Source: Actinomycetota bacterium
Lineage (GTDB): Bacteria; Actinomycetota; Actinomycetes; Nanopelagicales; Nanopelagicaceae
Assembly (NCBI GenBank): GCA_009705025.1
Contig: WLDA01000011.1
Coordinates: 1-12,001 of the forward strand
DNA length: 12,001 nt
Direction: 5' to 3'
Shown here piece by piece: positions 1 to 7,580 of the stretch; positions within the stretch are counted from its first letter, which is position 1; each line of letters begins with the position of its first letter. A program made the position numbers and the translations under genes. The notes below the pieces were generated by a model. The model saw nothing but the letters and a program-made list of their open reading frames with translations. It did not search any database and was not told where the DNA came from.

Positions 1-28
1 CACGTTAATTCCTTTTACACACTAAAGC

Positions 29-32
29 GAGG
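29..32 (+). promoter_or_regulatory. Ribosome binding site of lepA
   Basis: GAGG lies 8 bases before the ATG at 41. This is one of the few clear Shine-Dalgarno sites in the window, and it decides the lepA start over the internal methionines. Confidence 0.6.
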
Positions 33-40
33 CTAGGTTC

Positions 41-1915
41 ATGCCTGCAATTTCACTTGCTAAGGCGCCCCAACCCGCAGCAACTAATCCAGAGCAGATT
101 CGTAATTTCTGCATCATTGCCCATATTGACCACGGCAAATCAACTCTTGCTGACCGCATGCTCGGAATCACTGAGGTAGTAGAAGCTCGCAATATGCGCG
201 CACAATATTTAGATCGTATGGATATTGAACGCGAACGTGGAATCACTATTAAGTCACAAGCTGTTCGCCTGCCATGGCGAAGCGGTATCGATGGCAAGGA
301 ATACATCTTGAACATGATCGATACGCCTGGTCACGTGGACTTTACATATGAAGTATCGCGCTCGCTTGCAGCGTGTGAAGGTGCTGTATTGCTCGTTGAT
401 TGTGCGCAAGGAATTGAAGCGCAAACTCTTGCAAATCTTTATCTTGCGATGGAGAACAACCTCACCATTATTCCTGTGCTCAATAAAATTGATTTACCTA
501 ACGCTCAACCAGAAAAGTTTGCTGCAGAGCTCGCAAAACTTATTGGTTGTGAACCAGAAGATTGTTTGCGAGTTTCAGGTAAGACTGGCGATGGAGTCGC
601 AGATCTACTTGACCAGATCGTTGCTCAAATTCCTGCACCAAAAGGTGATGCAGATGCACCAGCGCGCGCACTTATTTTTGACTCTGTTTACGACTCATAT
701 CGTGGCGTTGTTACCTATGTTCGCGTCATTGATGGTCATCTTTCACCACGTGAACAAATTCAAATGTTTTCAACTGGTGTGCGCCATGAGGCACTTGAAG
801 TTGGCGTTATTTCTCCTGAACCAGTTGCAAGTAAAGGACTCGGTGTTGGCGAAGTGGGTTATTTGATTACTGGCGTAAAAGATGTTCGCCAGTCACGTGT
901 AGGTGACACTGTTACTACATATAACAATCCAACAAAGCAGGCGCTCTCTGGATATAAAGATCCAAAGCCAATGGTTTTCTCTGGTCTCTTCCCACTCGAT
1001 GGTGCTGATTTTCCTGTACTTCGCGAAGCGCTAGATAAGTTACAACTCAATGACGCAGCACTTGTTTACGAGCCAGAATCTTCTGCTGCCCTTGGTTTTG
1101 GATTCCGTTGCGGCTTCCTAGGTCTACTTCATATGGAAATTGTGCGCGAACGCTTAGAGCGCGAATCAAATTTGAACCTTATTTCAACTGCACCAAACGT
1201 TGTATATAACGTAACAATGGATGATGGTCGCGAAATTCGCGTTACCAATCCTTCAGAATTTCCTGATGGCAAGGTAGCAAGCGTTAATGAACCAATTGTG
1301 AAATCAACAATTTTGGCACCAGCAGAATTTATTGGAACCATTATGGAACTCTGCCAAGAGCGCCGCGGTGTATTACTTGGCATGGATTACATCTCAGAAG
1401 ATCGCGTTGAGATTCGCTATACCTTGCCACTTGCAGAAATTGTTTTCGATTTCTTTGATCAACTCAAATCTCGAACAAAGGGTTATGCCTCCCTTGATTA
1501 TGAAGAAAAAGGTGACGAAGAGGGAAATCTTGTAAAGGTAGATATTTTGTTGCAAGGCGAAGCAGTAGATGCATTCAGCGCAATCGTTCACCGCGATAAG
1601 GCATATGCCTACGGTGTAATGATGACTGGAAAATTGCGCGAACTTATTCCTCGCCAGCAATTCGAAGTTCCTATTCAGGCCGCTATTGGCTCACGCATTA
1701 TTGCTCGCGAAAGTATTCGTGCTATCCGCAAAGATGTATTGGCAAAATGTTATGGCGGAGATATCTCTCGTAAGCGCAAACTGCTCGAGAAGCAGAAAGA
1801 GGGAAAGAAACGCATGAAGATGGTGGGACGCGTTGAAGTTCCACAGGAGGCCTTCGTCGCAGCCCTTGCAACAGATGCTGATATCGAAAAGGTGAAAGCC
1901 GCACGAAAGCAATAG
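41..1915 (+). CDS. lepA: Elongation factor 4 (LepA), ribosome-associated translational GTPase
   Basis: LepA is a cytoplasmic GTPase that binds the ribosome and can back-translocate tRNAs; it has also been linked to initiation and 30S maturation. All G motifs are visible: P-loop AHIDHGKST (residues 27-35), switch I RGITIKS (66-72), DTPGH (94-98), NKID (148-151) and a G5-like VSGKTG (178-183). EF-G-like domains II, III and V follow, then the LepA-specific C-terminal domain rich in Lys/Arg ([18 protein letters not shown]) and ending near the stop. The length of 624 residues is about 20 more than the E. coli protein because of an N-terminal extension, as is usual in Actinobacteria. The ATG at 41 is preceded by GAGG at 29-32 (8-base spacer), which supports this start. 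The stop codon lies 2 bases before hemW. It is the first gene of the co-directional run; any promoter is probably in or before the first 40 bases and was not identified. Confidence 0.98.
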   Translation: MPAISLAKAPQPAATNPEQIRNFCIIAHIDHGKSTLADRMLGITEVVEARNMRAQYLDRMDIERERGITIKSQAVRLPWRSGIDGKEYILNMIDTPGHVDFTYEVSRSLAACEGAVLLVDCAQGIEAQTLANLYLAMENNLTIIPVLNKIDLPNAQPEKFAAELAKLIGCEPEDCLRVSGKTGDGVADLLDQIVAQIPAPKGDADAPARALIFDSVYDSYRGVVTYVRVIDGHLSPREQIQMFSTGVRHEALEVGVISPEPVASKGLGVGEVGYLITGVKDVRQSRVGDTVTTYNNPTKQALSGYKDPKPMVFSGLFPLDGADFPVLREALDKLQLNDAALVYEPESSAALGFGFRCGFLGLLHMEIVRERLERESNLNLISTAPNVVYNVTMDDGREIRVTNPSEFPDGKVASVNEPIVKSTILAPAEFIGTIMELCQERRGVLLGMDYISEDRVEIRYTLPLAEIVFDFFDQLKSRTKGYASLDYEEKGDEEGNLVKVDILLQGEAVDAFSAIVHRDKAYAYGVMMTGKLRELIPRQQFEVPIQAAIGSRIIARESIRAIRKDVLAKCYGGDISRKRKLLEKQKEGKKRMKMVGRVEVPQEAFVAALATDADIEKVKAARKQ

Positions 1916-1917
1916 TT

Positions 1918-3042
1918 ATGTCGGGCCTATCGTTCTACGTTCATATTCCATACTGCATCAAGCGCTGCGGATATTGTGATTTCAATACGTACACACCTAA
2001 TGAATTACAAGATGGTGCAACTCTAGAAATCGTAAGTAATGATTACATCGATGCCGTACTCAAAGAACTTGAAAGTGCTCCAACTGATGTAGTCCCAACA
2101 ATATTCTTTGGTGGCGGAACTCCAAGTCTTTTGCCAGCTGCTGATTTAGGGCGAGTAATTACTGCTATTCGCAATCGCAATGGACTCACTGATGATTGTG
2201 AAATTACATTAGAGGCAAACCCAGATTCTGTGACACCAGAGAAGATGCGCCAATATTTAGATGCAGGTTTCAATCGAATCTCATTTGGAATGCAATCAGC
2301 TGTGCCACACGTACTTGCAACCCTGGATAGAACCCATAATCCAGCTAATGTCGCAAAGGCAGTTGAGATGGCGCGCGAAGCAGGATTTTCAAGTGTGAGT
2401 GTTGATCTCATTTATGGAACACCAGGGGAGTCGCTAGAGGATTGGCGAACAAGTATTGAGTCAGCGCTATCACTTGGTGTTGACCATATAAGTGCTTACG
2501 CGCTTATCGTTGAAAGTGGAACAAAGCTTGCAGCGCAAATCAAACGTGGCGATATTTCCATGCCCAACGATGACTTGATGGCAGATATGTATTTGCTCGT
2601 CAATCAAATGTGTAATCAGGCAGGTTTGCAGTGGTATGAACTTAGTAATTGGTCAAAGCCAGGACATGAATGCAGACACAACATTGCATATTGGGAGAAT
2701 AGGAATTGGTGGGGCCTTGGACCGGGAGCTCATTCACATATTGATGGAAAACGCTTTTGGAATCTCAAACATCCAACAACATATAAATCTAAATTATTTA
2801 GTGGAGAAAGCCCAGTATTAGATAGTGAAATTTTGACTAAAGAGCAGATGCGAGATGAATCAATAATGCTCGCAATTCGTATGCGAGAAGGAATTGATAT
2901 CTCTTCCCTTACTCCTACACAATTAGAGCGAATTGAAAGTTATCGAGAGAGTGGCCATGTCAGCATGGTCGATAAACATCTGCAATTGAGCCCACAGGGA
3001 CGCCTTATCGCTGATCGAATCGTGCGCGAATTAGTTATCTAG
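1918..3042 (+). CDS. hemW: HemW, radical SAM haem chaperone (HemN-like)
   Basis: A radical S-adenosylmethionine protein of the HemW family. HemW binds haem and delivers it to target proteins; it is often misannotated as the anaerobic coproporphyrinogen oxidase HemN. The 4Fe-4S motif CIKRCGYC (Cys13, Cys17, Cys20) is followed by Asp-Phe. This gives the CxxxCxxCxF form typical of HemW, whereas HemN has CxxxCxxCxC. GGGTPS at residues 65-70 is the SAM-binding glycine motif, and GLGPGAHSH in the C-terminal half is another family signature. The length of 374 residues is normal. The start at 1918 is 2 bases after the lepA stop, places the first strand (SFYVHIPYC) correctly, and has no recognisable Shine-Dalgarno site, so translation is probably coupled to lepA. 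The lepA-hemW pairing is common in Actinobacteria and many other bacteria. Confidence 0.95.
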   Translation: MSGLSFYVHIPYCIKRCGYCDFNTYTPNELQDGATLEIVSNDYIDAVLKELESAPTDVVPTIFFGGGTPSLLPAADLGRVITAIRNRNGLTDDCEITLEANPDSVTPEKMRQYLDAGFNRISFGMQSAVPHVLATLDRTHNPANVAKAVEMAREAGFSSVSVDLIYGTPGESLEDWRTSIESALSLGVDHISAYALIVESGTKLAAQIKRGDISMPNDDLMADMYLLVNQMCNQAGLQWYELSNWSKPGHECRHNIAYWENRNWWGLGPGAHSHIDGKRFWNLKHPTTYKSKLFSGESPVLDSEILTKEQMRDESIMLAIRMREGIDISSLTPTQLERIESYRESGHVSMVDKHLQLSPQGRLIADRIVRELVI

Positions 3043-3056
3043 TATCCTCAACCACT

Positions 3057-3395
3057 ATGAACACTACGCATAATGTGATTGTTGCTTTTCTTGCTCTTAT
3101 CTTTGTTATCTCTGGATTATCAAAGGCGAGCGGAAACGAAAAAGGTCTTTCAGGTACCCGTGATGTCAACGTGAAGGATGGCTTCGCACGTGTAATCGGA
3201 GTTTTTGAAGCACTCGCAGCACTTGGCTTAGTAACGGGACTCCGCTTCACATGGATGCAATGGGTACCACTACTTACATTGTGGGTCCTGATGGCTGGAG
3301 CTATTTTCTTTCATTTTCGTGCCAACAAACCTAAGACTGCTTTCCCAGCATTTTTTCTACTGACACTTCTATCAATTGCAATTGTAACTATCTAA
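3057..3395 (+). CDS. DoxX-like small integral membrane protein
   Basis: A 112-residue hydrophobic protein with about four predicted membrane segments: roughly residues 5-22, 44-63, 67-86 and 93-112. The short hydrophilic loop between the first two (KASGNEKGLSGTRDVNVKDG) and the pattern FVISGLSKASG, RVIGVFEALAALGLVTGL and AGAIFFHFRANKPKTAFPAFFLLTLLS match the DoxX/DoxX_2 family as I know it. Family members include parts of thiosulfate:quinone oxidoreductases and the mycobacterial membrane-associated oxidoreductase complex, but most are uncharacterised, so no reaction is assigned. The gene starts 14 bases after hemW and ends 5 bases before hrcA. No Shine-Dalgarno site precedes the ATG. A TAGTAT hexamer at 3040-3045 could be a -10 box for a near-leaderless transcript, but no -35 supports it. 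Confidence 0.8.
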   Translation: MNTTHNVIVAFLALIFVISGLSKASGNEKGLSGTRDVNVKDGFARVIGVFEALAALGLVTGLRFTWMQWVPLLTLWVLMAGAIFFHFRANKPKTAFPAFFLLTLLSIAIVTI

Positions 3396-3400
3396 AAATT

Positions 3401-4414
3401 ATGTCATCTCGTCGTCTGGAAATTCTTCGCGCCATTGTTGATGAGTATGTGGCGACTCAAGAACCTGTAGGTTCTAAGTCGATTGCAGATCGTCATGGAC
3501 TCGGAATTTCTCCTGCAACAATTCGAAATGAGATGGCAGTACTCGAAGATGAAGGGTTGATTACTCAACCTCATACAAGTGCAGGTCGCATTCCAACGGA
3601 TTTGGGATATCGCGTTTTCGTAGACAAGTTAGCAACAGTGAAGCCTTTATCTAGCGCGGAGCGTCGCGCAATTGAAACCTTCCTTGAAGGTGCGTTAGAT
3701 CTAGACGATGTCGTAATGCGAACTGTGCGTCTATTAGCTGATGTCACAAAGCAGGTTGCAGTTGTGCAATATCCAACTATGGTGAAGTCACGCGTGCGCC
3801 ATGTTGAAATCGTTTCACTCACAAGTTCTCGTCTGATGGTTATTCTGATTACAGATGCTGGCCGTATCGAACAGCGTGCTATCGAACTTACTAAAGATGT
3901 GCCGGACCAGTTTATTTCTGCAATTCGTAATCAACTCAATAACGCCATGATGGGCCAGAGCCTTCCCGATGTTGCAGAGCGCCTGACTGGAATTATGGAG
4001 AGTTATTCAACGAGTGATCGTCGCGATGTTGCCATTGTTCTATCAACAGTAATTGAAATGGCAATGGAACAGCCTGAACAAAAGGTTGTACTTGCGGGAA
4101 CGGCGAACTTAGCTAGATTCCAAGAAGATTTTTCTACACAAATGCATCCGGTGCTTGAAGCGCTAGAAGAACAAGTTGTATTACTTCGGTTACTCGGTGA
4201 TGCAAATGAGACTGTAAAGGTGCGCATTGGTTCGGAGCAGAGCGAAACAAATCTTCGATCTACATCCCTCGTAACAGTTGGTTATGGCAGTGATAGTTCG
4301 CCACTAGGTGCACTTGGAATTATCGGGCCAACCCGTATGGATTACGCAGGTTCTATGGCTGCGGTTTCTGCTGTTGCGCGTTATGTCGGTCGATTTATAA
4401 ATGAGGGCGTGTAA
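3401..4414 (+). CDS. hrcA: Heat-inducible transcription repressor HrcA
   Basis: HrcA is the negative regulator of class I heat-shock genes. It binds CIRCE operators (an inverted repeat of TTAGCACTC), and its activity depends on GroEL. The N-terminal winged helix-turn-helix is evident at about residues 1-75: RRLEILRAIVDEYV, then EPVGSKSIADRHGLGISPATIRNEMAVLEDEGLI (21-54) and the conserved HTSAGRIPTDLGYRVFVD stretch. The remainder is the HrcA GAF-like dimerisation and ligand domain. The length of 337 residues is typical of Actinobacteria. The ATG follows the DoxX-like gene by 5 bases with no Shine-Dalgarno site, and the stop codon directly abuts the dnaJ start. I saw no CIRCE element in front of hrcA or anywhere in the window, so its targets (usually groES-groEL) must lie elsewhere. 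Confidence 0.97.
   Translation: MSSRRLEILRAIVDEYVATQEPVGSKSIADRHGLGISPATIRNEMAVLEDEGLITQPHTSAGRIPTDLGYRVFVDKLATVKPLSSAERRAIETFLEGALDLDDVVMRTVRLLADVTKQVAVVQYPTMVKSRVRHVEIVSLTSSRLMVILITDAGRIEQRAIELTKDVPDQFISAIRNQLNNAMMGQSLPDVAERLTGIMESYSTSDRRDVAIVLSTVIEMAMEQPEQKVVLAGTANLARFQEDFSTQMHPVLEALEEQVVLLRLLGDANETVKVRIGSEQSETNLRSTSLVTVGYGSDSSPLGALGIIGPTRMDYAGSMAAVSAVARYVGRFINEGV
4403..4407 (+). promoter_or_regulatory. Ribosome binding site of dnaJ
   Basis: GAGGG lies within the last codons of hrcA, 7 bases before the GTG at 4415. It supports GTG as the dnaJ start, immediately after the hrcA TAA. Confidence 0.6.
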
Positions 4415-5515
4415 GTGGCTGATCATTATCAAACTCTCGGTGTATCGCGCGATGCATCAGCAGATGAAATAAAGAAGGCATATCGAAAGATTGCACGAGA
4501 ACTTCATCCCGATGTGAACCCTGATCCATCTGTTCAAGATAAATTCAAGGAAGTCACTGCTGCTTATGAAATTTTGAGCGATTCACAAAAGCGCCAGAAC
4601 TACGACATGGGTGGAAGTAATTTTGGCGGCGGCGGATTCGGTGGTGGCTTTGGCGACATCATGGATGCTTTCTTTGGTGGTGGCGGCTCACGTGGTCCTC
4701 GCCCTCGTACACGTCAGGGTCAAGATGCACTAATCCGTATTGAAGTTGATTTATTTGAAGCATGCTTTGGTATTGAGCGCGAGATCTCTGTTGAAAGTGC
4801 AGTTGCATGCGAAAAGTGCCAAGCAACAGGATGTGCTGATGGTGCATCACCAAGTATGTGTCAGGTATGTAAAGGACGTGGTGAAACCCAACATGTAATG
4901 CGCTCAGTTCTTGGACAAGTCATGACATCTCGACCATGTAGTGCATGCCAAGGTTATGGAAGTGTCATCACGAATCCTTGCCGTGAATGCGCTGGAGATG
5001 GACGCGTTCGCGCACGTCAAACTATTTCGATAAAGATTCCACCTGGAGTAGAAACAGGAAATCGCATTCAATTATCTGGTCGCGGTGAAGTTGGTGCAGG
5101 TGGTGGACCAGCTGGTGATCTCTATGTTGAAATTGTTGAAACCGAACATGAATTTTTGGTTCGAGATGGCGAAACCCTACATATGACTCTAGGAATTTCA
5201 ATGAGTGCTGCAGCGCTAGGAACAACGGTCAGTGTCGAGACCCTTGATGGATCAACTGATGTTCATGTGAAGCCTGGAACGCAAAGCGGTGCAACGGTCG
5301 GTATCAAAGGCAAAGGAATGACTCGACTTCGCAGCAACCATCGTGGAGACCTCATTGTGCATATTGAAGTTCAGACCCCAACAAAGTTGAGCCGTGACGA
5401 AGAAGAATTACTCAAAAAATTTGCTGATCTACGAGGTGAAAAAGTAGGCGATGGCCACGTGAAAAACCACGATGGAAGTCTCTTTAGCAAATTCAGAGAT
5501 GCGTTCAATCGCTAG
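4415..5515 (+). CDS. dnaJ: Chaperone protein DnaJ (Hsp40, DnaJ2-type)
   Basis: A co-chaperone that delivers unfolded proteins to DnaK and stimulates its ATPase. The full type I architecture is present. The J domain is residues 1-65, with HPD at 31-33. A Gly/Phe-rich linker runs from about 66 to 93. The zinc-binding region has four cysteine pairs (C132/C135, C149/C152, C175/C178, C189/C192). The C-terminal substrate-binding domains run from about 200 to 345. Repeats 2-4 fit CxxCxGxG (CQVCKGRG, CSACQGYG, CRECAGDG); the first, CEKCQATG, has Ala for the usual Gly but keeps both cysteines. The length of 366 residues is normal. The start is GTG, directly abutting the hrcA stop, with a GAGGG ribosome site. 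The hrcA-dnaJ pair corresponds to the second DnaJ of Actinobacteria; the other copy normally sits with dnaK-grpE. Confidence 0.97.
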   Translation: MADHYQTLGVSRDASADEIKKAYRKIARELHPDVNPDPSVQDKFKEVTAAYEILSDSQKRQNYDMGGSNFGGGGFGGGFGDIMDAFFGGGGSRGPRPRTRQGQDALIRIEVDLFEACFGIEREISVESAVACEKCQATGCADGASPSMCQVCKGRGETQHVMRSVLGQVMTSRPCSACQGYGSVITNPCRECAGDGRVRARQTISIKIPPGVETGNRIQLSGRGEVGAGGGPAGDLYVEIVETEHEFLVRDGETLHMTLGISMSAAALGTTVSVETLDGSTDVHVKPGTQSGATVGIKGKGMTRLRSNHRGDLIVHIEVQTPTKLSRDEEELLKKFADLRGEKVGDGHVKNHDGSLFSKFRDAFNR

Positions 5516-5517
5516 TC

Positions 5518-6228
5518 ATGCTCACTTTATTTTTCGTTGAAGATTTACCAACAAGCATTGGCGCAATTTACGAATTTGATGGTGACGATGCTCATCATGC
5601 TGTGCGCGTATTACGCATGACAGCAGGAGAAGTTTTTATGCTCAGCGATGGTGCCGGCGCATGGTCTGAAGTAAAAGTCTTTGCCGTGAAAAAGAAGTCT
5701 CTCGAAGTTCAAGTTCTATCTACTGGTTTTCAAGAACCTTTGCGAACATCCATCACCGTTGTTCAAGCTATCCCTAAAGGTGATCGCGCGAAAGAGGCAA
5801 TCGAATTACTTACAGAATCAGGTGTTGACACAATAATTCCTTGGACATCTAGTCGAAGCATCGGTAAAGGCACTGATAAATATGCAATTACAGCTAGAGA
5901 GGCGAGTAAACAATCTCGCCGTTTGCGAATCCCACATGTAGTAGATGCTGCAGGCACTGATCAAATATGTGCGCTCATCAAGCAGTCCAGTTGCACAGTT
6001 GTTTTTCATGAGAGCGCTACGCAGGGATTGAGTGATCTAAAGCTTCCATTGGGTATTGCAAATCTTGTGATCATCATTGGTCCAGAAGGTGGAATCACTG
6101 ATGAAGAATTAGCGCGCTTTACAGATGCAGGTGCGATGCTTTCTCGAATGGGTCGCCCAGTATTGCGTTCGGCACATGCAGGAATTGCGGCAGTTTCAGC
6201 TCTCTGCGCAAAGTTACAGGTATGGTAA
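5518..6228 (+). CDS. rsmE: 16S rRNA (uracil-1498-N3)-methyltransferase RsmE
   Basis: RsmE is a SPOUT-class methyltransferase that uses SAM to make m3U1498 in helix 44 of 16S rRNA, on the 30S subunit. The N-terminal PUA-like RNA-binding part (about residues 1-70) contains HHAVRVLRMTAGEVFMLSDG. The trefoil-knot catalytic part shows AIPKGDRAKEAIELLTESGVDTIIPW (84-109), SKQSRRLRIP (130-139), the SAM-loop IIIGPEGGIT (185-194) and the closing motif MGRPVLRSAHAGIAA. The last replaces the common LR(T/A)ETA form but keeps the Leu-Arg and small-residue pattern. The length of 236 residues is usual. The ATG lies 2 bases after the dnaJ stop without a Shine-Dalgarno site, suggesting translational coupling. 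The position after dnaJ is standard in many bacteria. Confidence 0.95.
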   Translation: MLTLFFVEDLPTSIGAIYEFDGDDAHHAVRVLRMTAGEVFMLSDGAGAWSEVKVFAVKKKSLEVQVLSTGFQEPLRTSITVVQAIPKGDRAKEAIELLTESGVDTIIPWTSSRSIGKGTDKYAITAREASKQSRRLRIPHVVDAAGTDQICALIKQSSCTVVFHESATQGLSDLKLPLGIANLVIIIGPEGGITDEELARFTDAGAMLSRMGRPVLRSAHAGIAAVSALCAKLQVW

Positions 6229-6232
6229 AGAC

Positions 6233-6580
6233 GTGTCCTTAGATCCCACATGTTTGTTTTGTAAAATCATTGAAGGTCATATTCCTGCCGATATTGTTTT
6301 TAGAAATGAGAACGTTGTCGCATTCAATGACATCACTCCACAAGCACCAACTCATATTTTGATAATTCCAACGCTCCATGTTTCAAATGGCGCTGACCTA
6401 GCAAAGGCATCTCCAACAATTACTGCCGAACTATTCAAAGTGGCAGAGCAGTTATCTAATGAACGTGGACTTGGTGGCTATCGAACCGTTTTCAATACTG
6501 GCGCCGAGGCTGGTCAAAGCGTTTTTCACGCTCACATGCATCTTCTAGGTGGCCGTGCGCTGGCTTGGCCACCCGGATAA
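6233..6580 (+). CDS. HIT family protein (HinT-like purine nucleoside phosphoramidase)
   Basis: A 115-residue histidine-triad protein. HinT relatives hydrolyse nucleoside phosphoramidates and AMP adducts, such as AMP-lysine; the natural substrate here is unknown. The triad FHAHMHLLGG carries H99, H101 and H103, the catalytic histidines of the family. CLFC at residues 7-10 is a Cys pair that, with a conserved histidine, often binds zinc in bacterial members. The ending GGRALAWPPG is the usual C-terminus. The start is GTG at 6233, 4 bases after the rsmE stop. The open frame extends upstream to an ATG at 6125, but that would overlap rsmE by over 100 bases and add residues unlike the family, so GTG is chosen. 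Only a weak ribosome site (ACAGG, 6216-6220) is visible. A place between rsmE and phoH is typical of Actinobacteria. Confidence 0.92.
   Translation: MSLDPTCLFCKIIEGHIPADIVFRNENVVAFNDITPQAPTHILIIPTLHVSNGADLAKASPTITAELFKVAEQLSNERGLGGYRTVFNTGAEAGQSVFHAHMHLLGGRALAWPPG
6548..6573 (+). repeat. GC-rich inverted repeat at the HIT/phoH junction
   Basis: GGTGGCC at 6548-6554 pairs perfectly with GGCCACC at 6567-6573 across a 12-base loop, so the transcript could form a 7-bp stem at the end of the HIT gene, 25 bases before the preferred phoH ATG. No run of T follows, so it is not an intrinsic terminator. It covers the purine stretch AGGTGG and the alternative TTG start of phoH. The bases also encode the conserved HIT C-terminus (GGRALAWPP), so the symmetry may be incidental. 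Confidence 0.35.
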
Positions 6581-6597
6581 AGATAGATTTACCACCA

Positions 6598-7578
6598 ATG
6601 GAGCGCACACTGATCACCGTACCAAATGCCATTCCCATGGTTGCTTTGATCGGCCCTCATGACGAAAATTTACGAGTCATTGAAGCGGCATTCCCACTAG
6701 TCAACATCACTGTTCGCGGTAATGAAATCACTCTTCGTGGAGCGCATGTTGATTGCCAAACGATAGAGAATTTATTCAACGAGATGATGGTTGTTATCCG
6801 TTCAGGAAATATTCTAAATGCCGATGCAGTCACCCGTTCGATTGCAATGCTCACACAGATTCCTCAAGAGCATCCTGCCGAAGTCCTTTCACTCAATATT
6901 GTTAGCAATCGTGGTCGCACTATTCGACCAAAGACTGCGAATCAGAAGAAGTATGTAGATGCAATTGAAGAGAACACAATCACTTTTGGAATCGGCCCAG
7001 CAGGTACAGGCAAGACCTACTTAGCAATGGCAATGGCTGTATCTGCTCTGCAACAGAAGAAAGTAAATCGAATTATTTTGACTCGACCTGCAGTTGAAGC
7101 AGGGGAGCACCTAGGTTTTCTACCTGGAACATTGTCAGAAAAGATTGATCCATATCTTCGGCCACTCTTTGACGCGCTTCACGACATGATTGATATTGAA
7201 TCTATTCCTCGCTTGATGCAATCAGGAGTTATTGAAGTTGCTCCATTGGCCTATATGCGTGGGCGTACGCTCAACGATGCATTTATCATTTTGGATGAAG
7301 CCCAAAATACAACTCCAGAGCAGATGAAAATGTTTCTGACTCGCCTTGGTTTTGGTTCAAAAATGGTTGTTACTGGCGATGTAACTCAGATTGATTTACC
7401 TAATGGCCAACACTCAGGCCTTCGTATCATTAGAGATATTCTCAAAGATATCGATGACATCGAATTCCTTGAGCTCACCGCAGAAGATGTTGTACGGCAC
7501 CGACTTATTGGAGATATCGTGAAGGCATATGCAATATTCGATGATGCACGCCAAGCGGTACGCCCAATTCGTAACTAA
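6598..7578 (+). CDS. phoH: PhoH-family ATPase (PhoH-like phosphate starvation protein)
   Basis: A PhoH/PhoL-type P-loop ATPase related to superfamily I helicases. It is thought to act in RNA metabolism, often beside the RNase YbeY, as here. With ATG 6598 the product has 326 residues. An N-terminal KH-like region (about 1-75: VALIGPHDENLRVIEAAFPLVNITVRGNEITLRG) is followed by Walker A GPAGTGKT (133-140), TRPAVEAGEHLGFLPGTLSEKIDPYLRPL, Walker B FIILDEAQN (229-237) and the TGDVTQIDLP sensor motif. An in-frame TTG at 6565 would add 11 residues (MATRIKIDLPP) and overlap the HIT gene by 16 bases. ATG 6598 is preferred because it gives a usual N-terminus (MERTLITVPNAIPMVALIG), but neither start has a strong ribosome site. 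The stop codon is 2 bases before ybeY. Confidence 0.94.
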   Translation: MERTLITVPNAIPMVALIGPHDENLRVIEAAFPLVNITVRGNEITLRGAHVDCQTIENLFNEMMVVIRSGNILNADAVTRSIAMLTQIPQEHPAEVLSLNIVSNRGRTIRPKTANQKKYVDAIEENTITFGIGPAGTGKTYLAMAMAVSALQQKKVNRIILTRPAVEAGEHLGFLPGTLSEKIDPYLRPLFDALHDMIDIESIPRLMQSGVIEVAPLAYMRGRTLNDAFIILDEAQNTTPEQMKMFLTRLGFGSKMVVTGDVTQIDLPNGQHSGLRIIRDILKDIDDIEFLELTAEDVVRHRLIGDIVKAYAIFDDARQAVRPIRN

Positions 7579-7580
7579 TT

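Noticed and set aside
348..866. 172-codon open frame on the + strand inside lepA
   Set aside because: It is the out-of-frame shadow of lepA, whose conserved GTPase and EF-G-like domains fill the region. The product is rich in Leu, Phe and Lys without any domain pattern and has no ribosome site.
2043..2411. 122-codon open frame on the - strand inside hemW
   Set aside because: It is opposite the radical SAM core of hemW. The Ser/Thr/Arg-rich translation is typical of an antisense shadow, and no promoter or ribosome site is apparent.
3040..3045. TAGTAT as a -10 promoter for the DoxX-like gene
   Set aside because: It includes the hemW stop codon, leaves 11 bases before the ATG and has no acceptable -35. 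It is noted in the gene entry but not strong enough to list as a promoter.
3205..3230. Two GCACT-containing words suggestive of a CIRCE half-site
   Set aside because: They lie inside the DoxX-like coding region as a direct rather than inverted arrangement (gaagcactcgcagcacttgg) and lack the matching GAGTGC arm at 9-base spacing.
4620..4700. Repeated GGTGGTGGC-like bases as a DNA repeat
   Set aside because: They encode the Gly/Phe-rich linker of DnaJ, which is expected to be low in complexity.
6125..6232. Upstream extension of the HIT gene to an ATG at 6125
   Set aside because: It would overlap rsmE by more than 100 bases, and the added residues do not resemble HIT proteins. GTG at 6233 gives the normal N-terminus just before CLFC.
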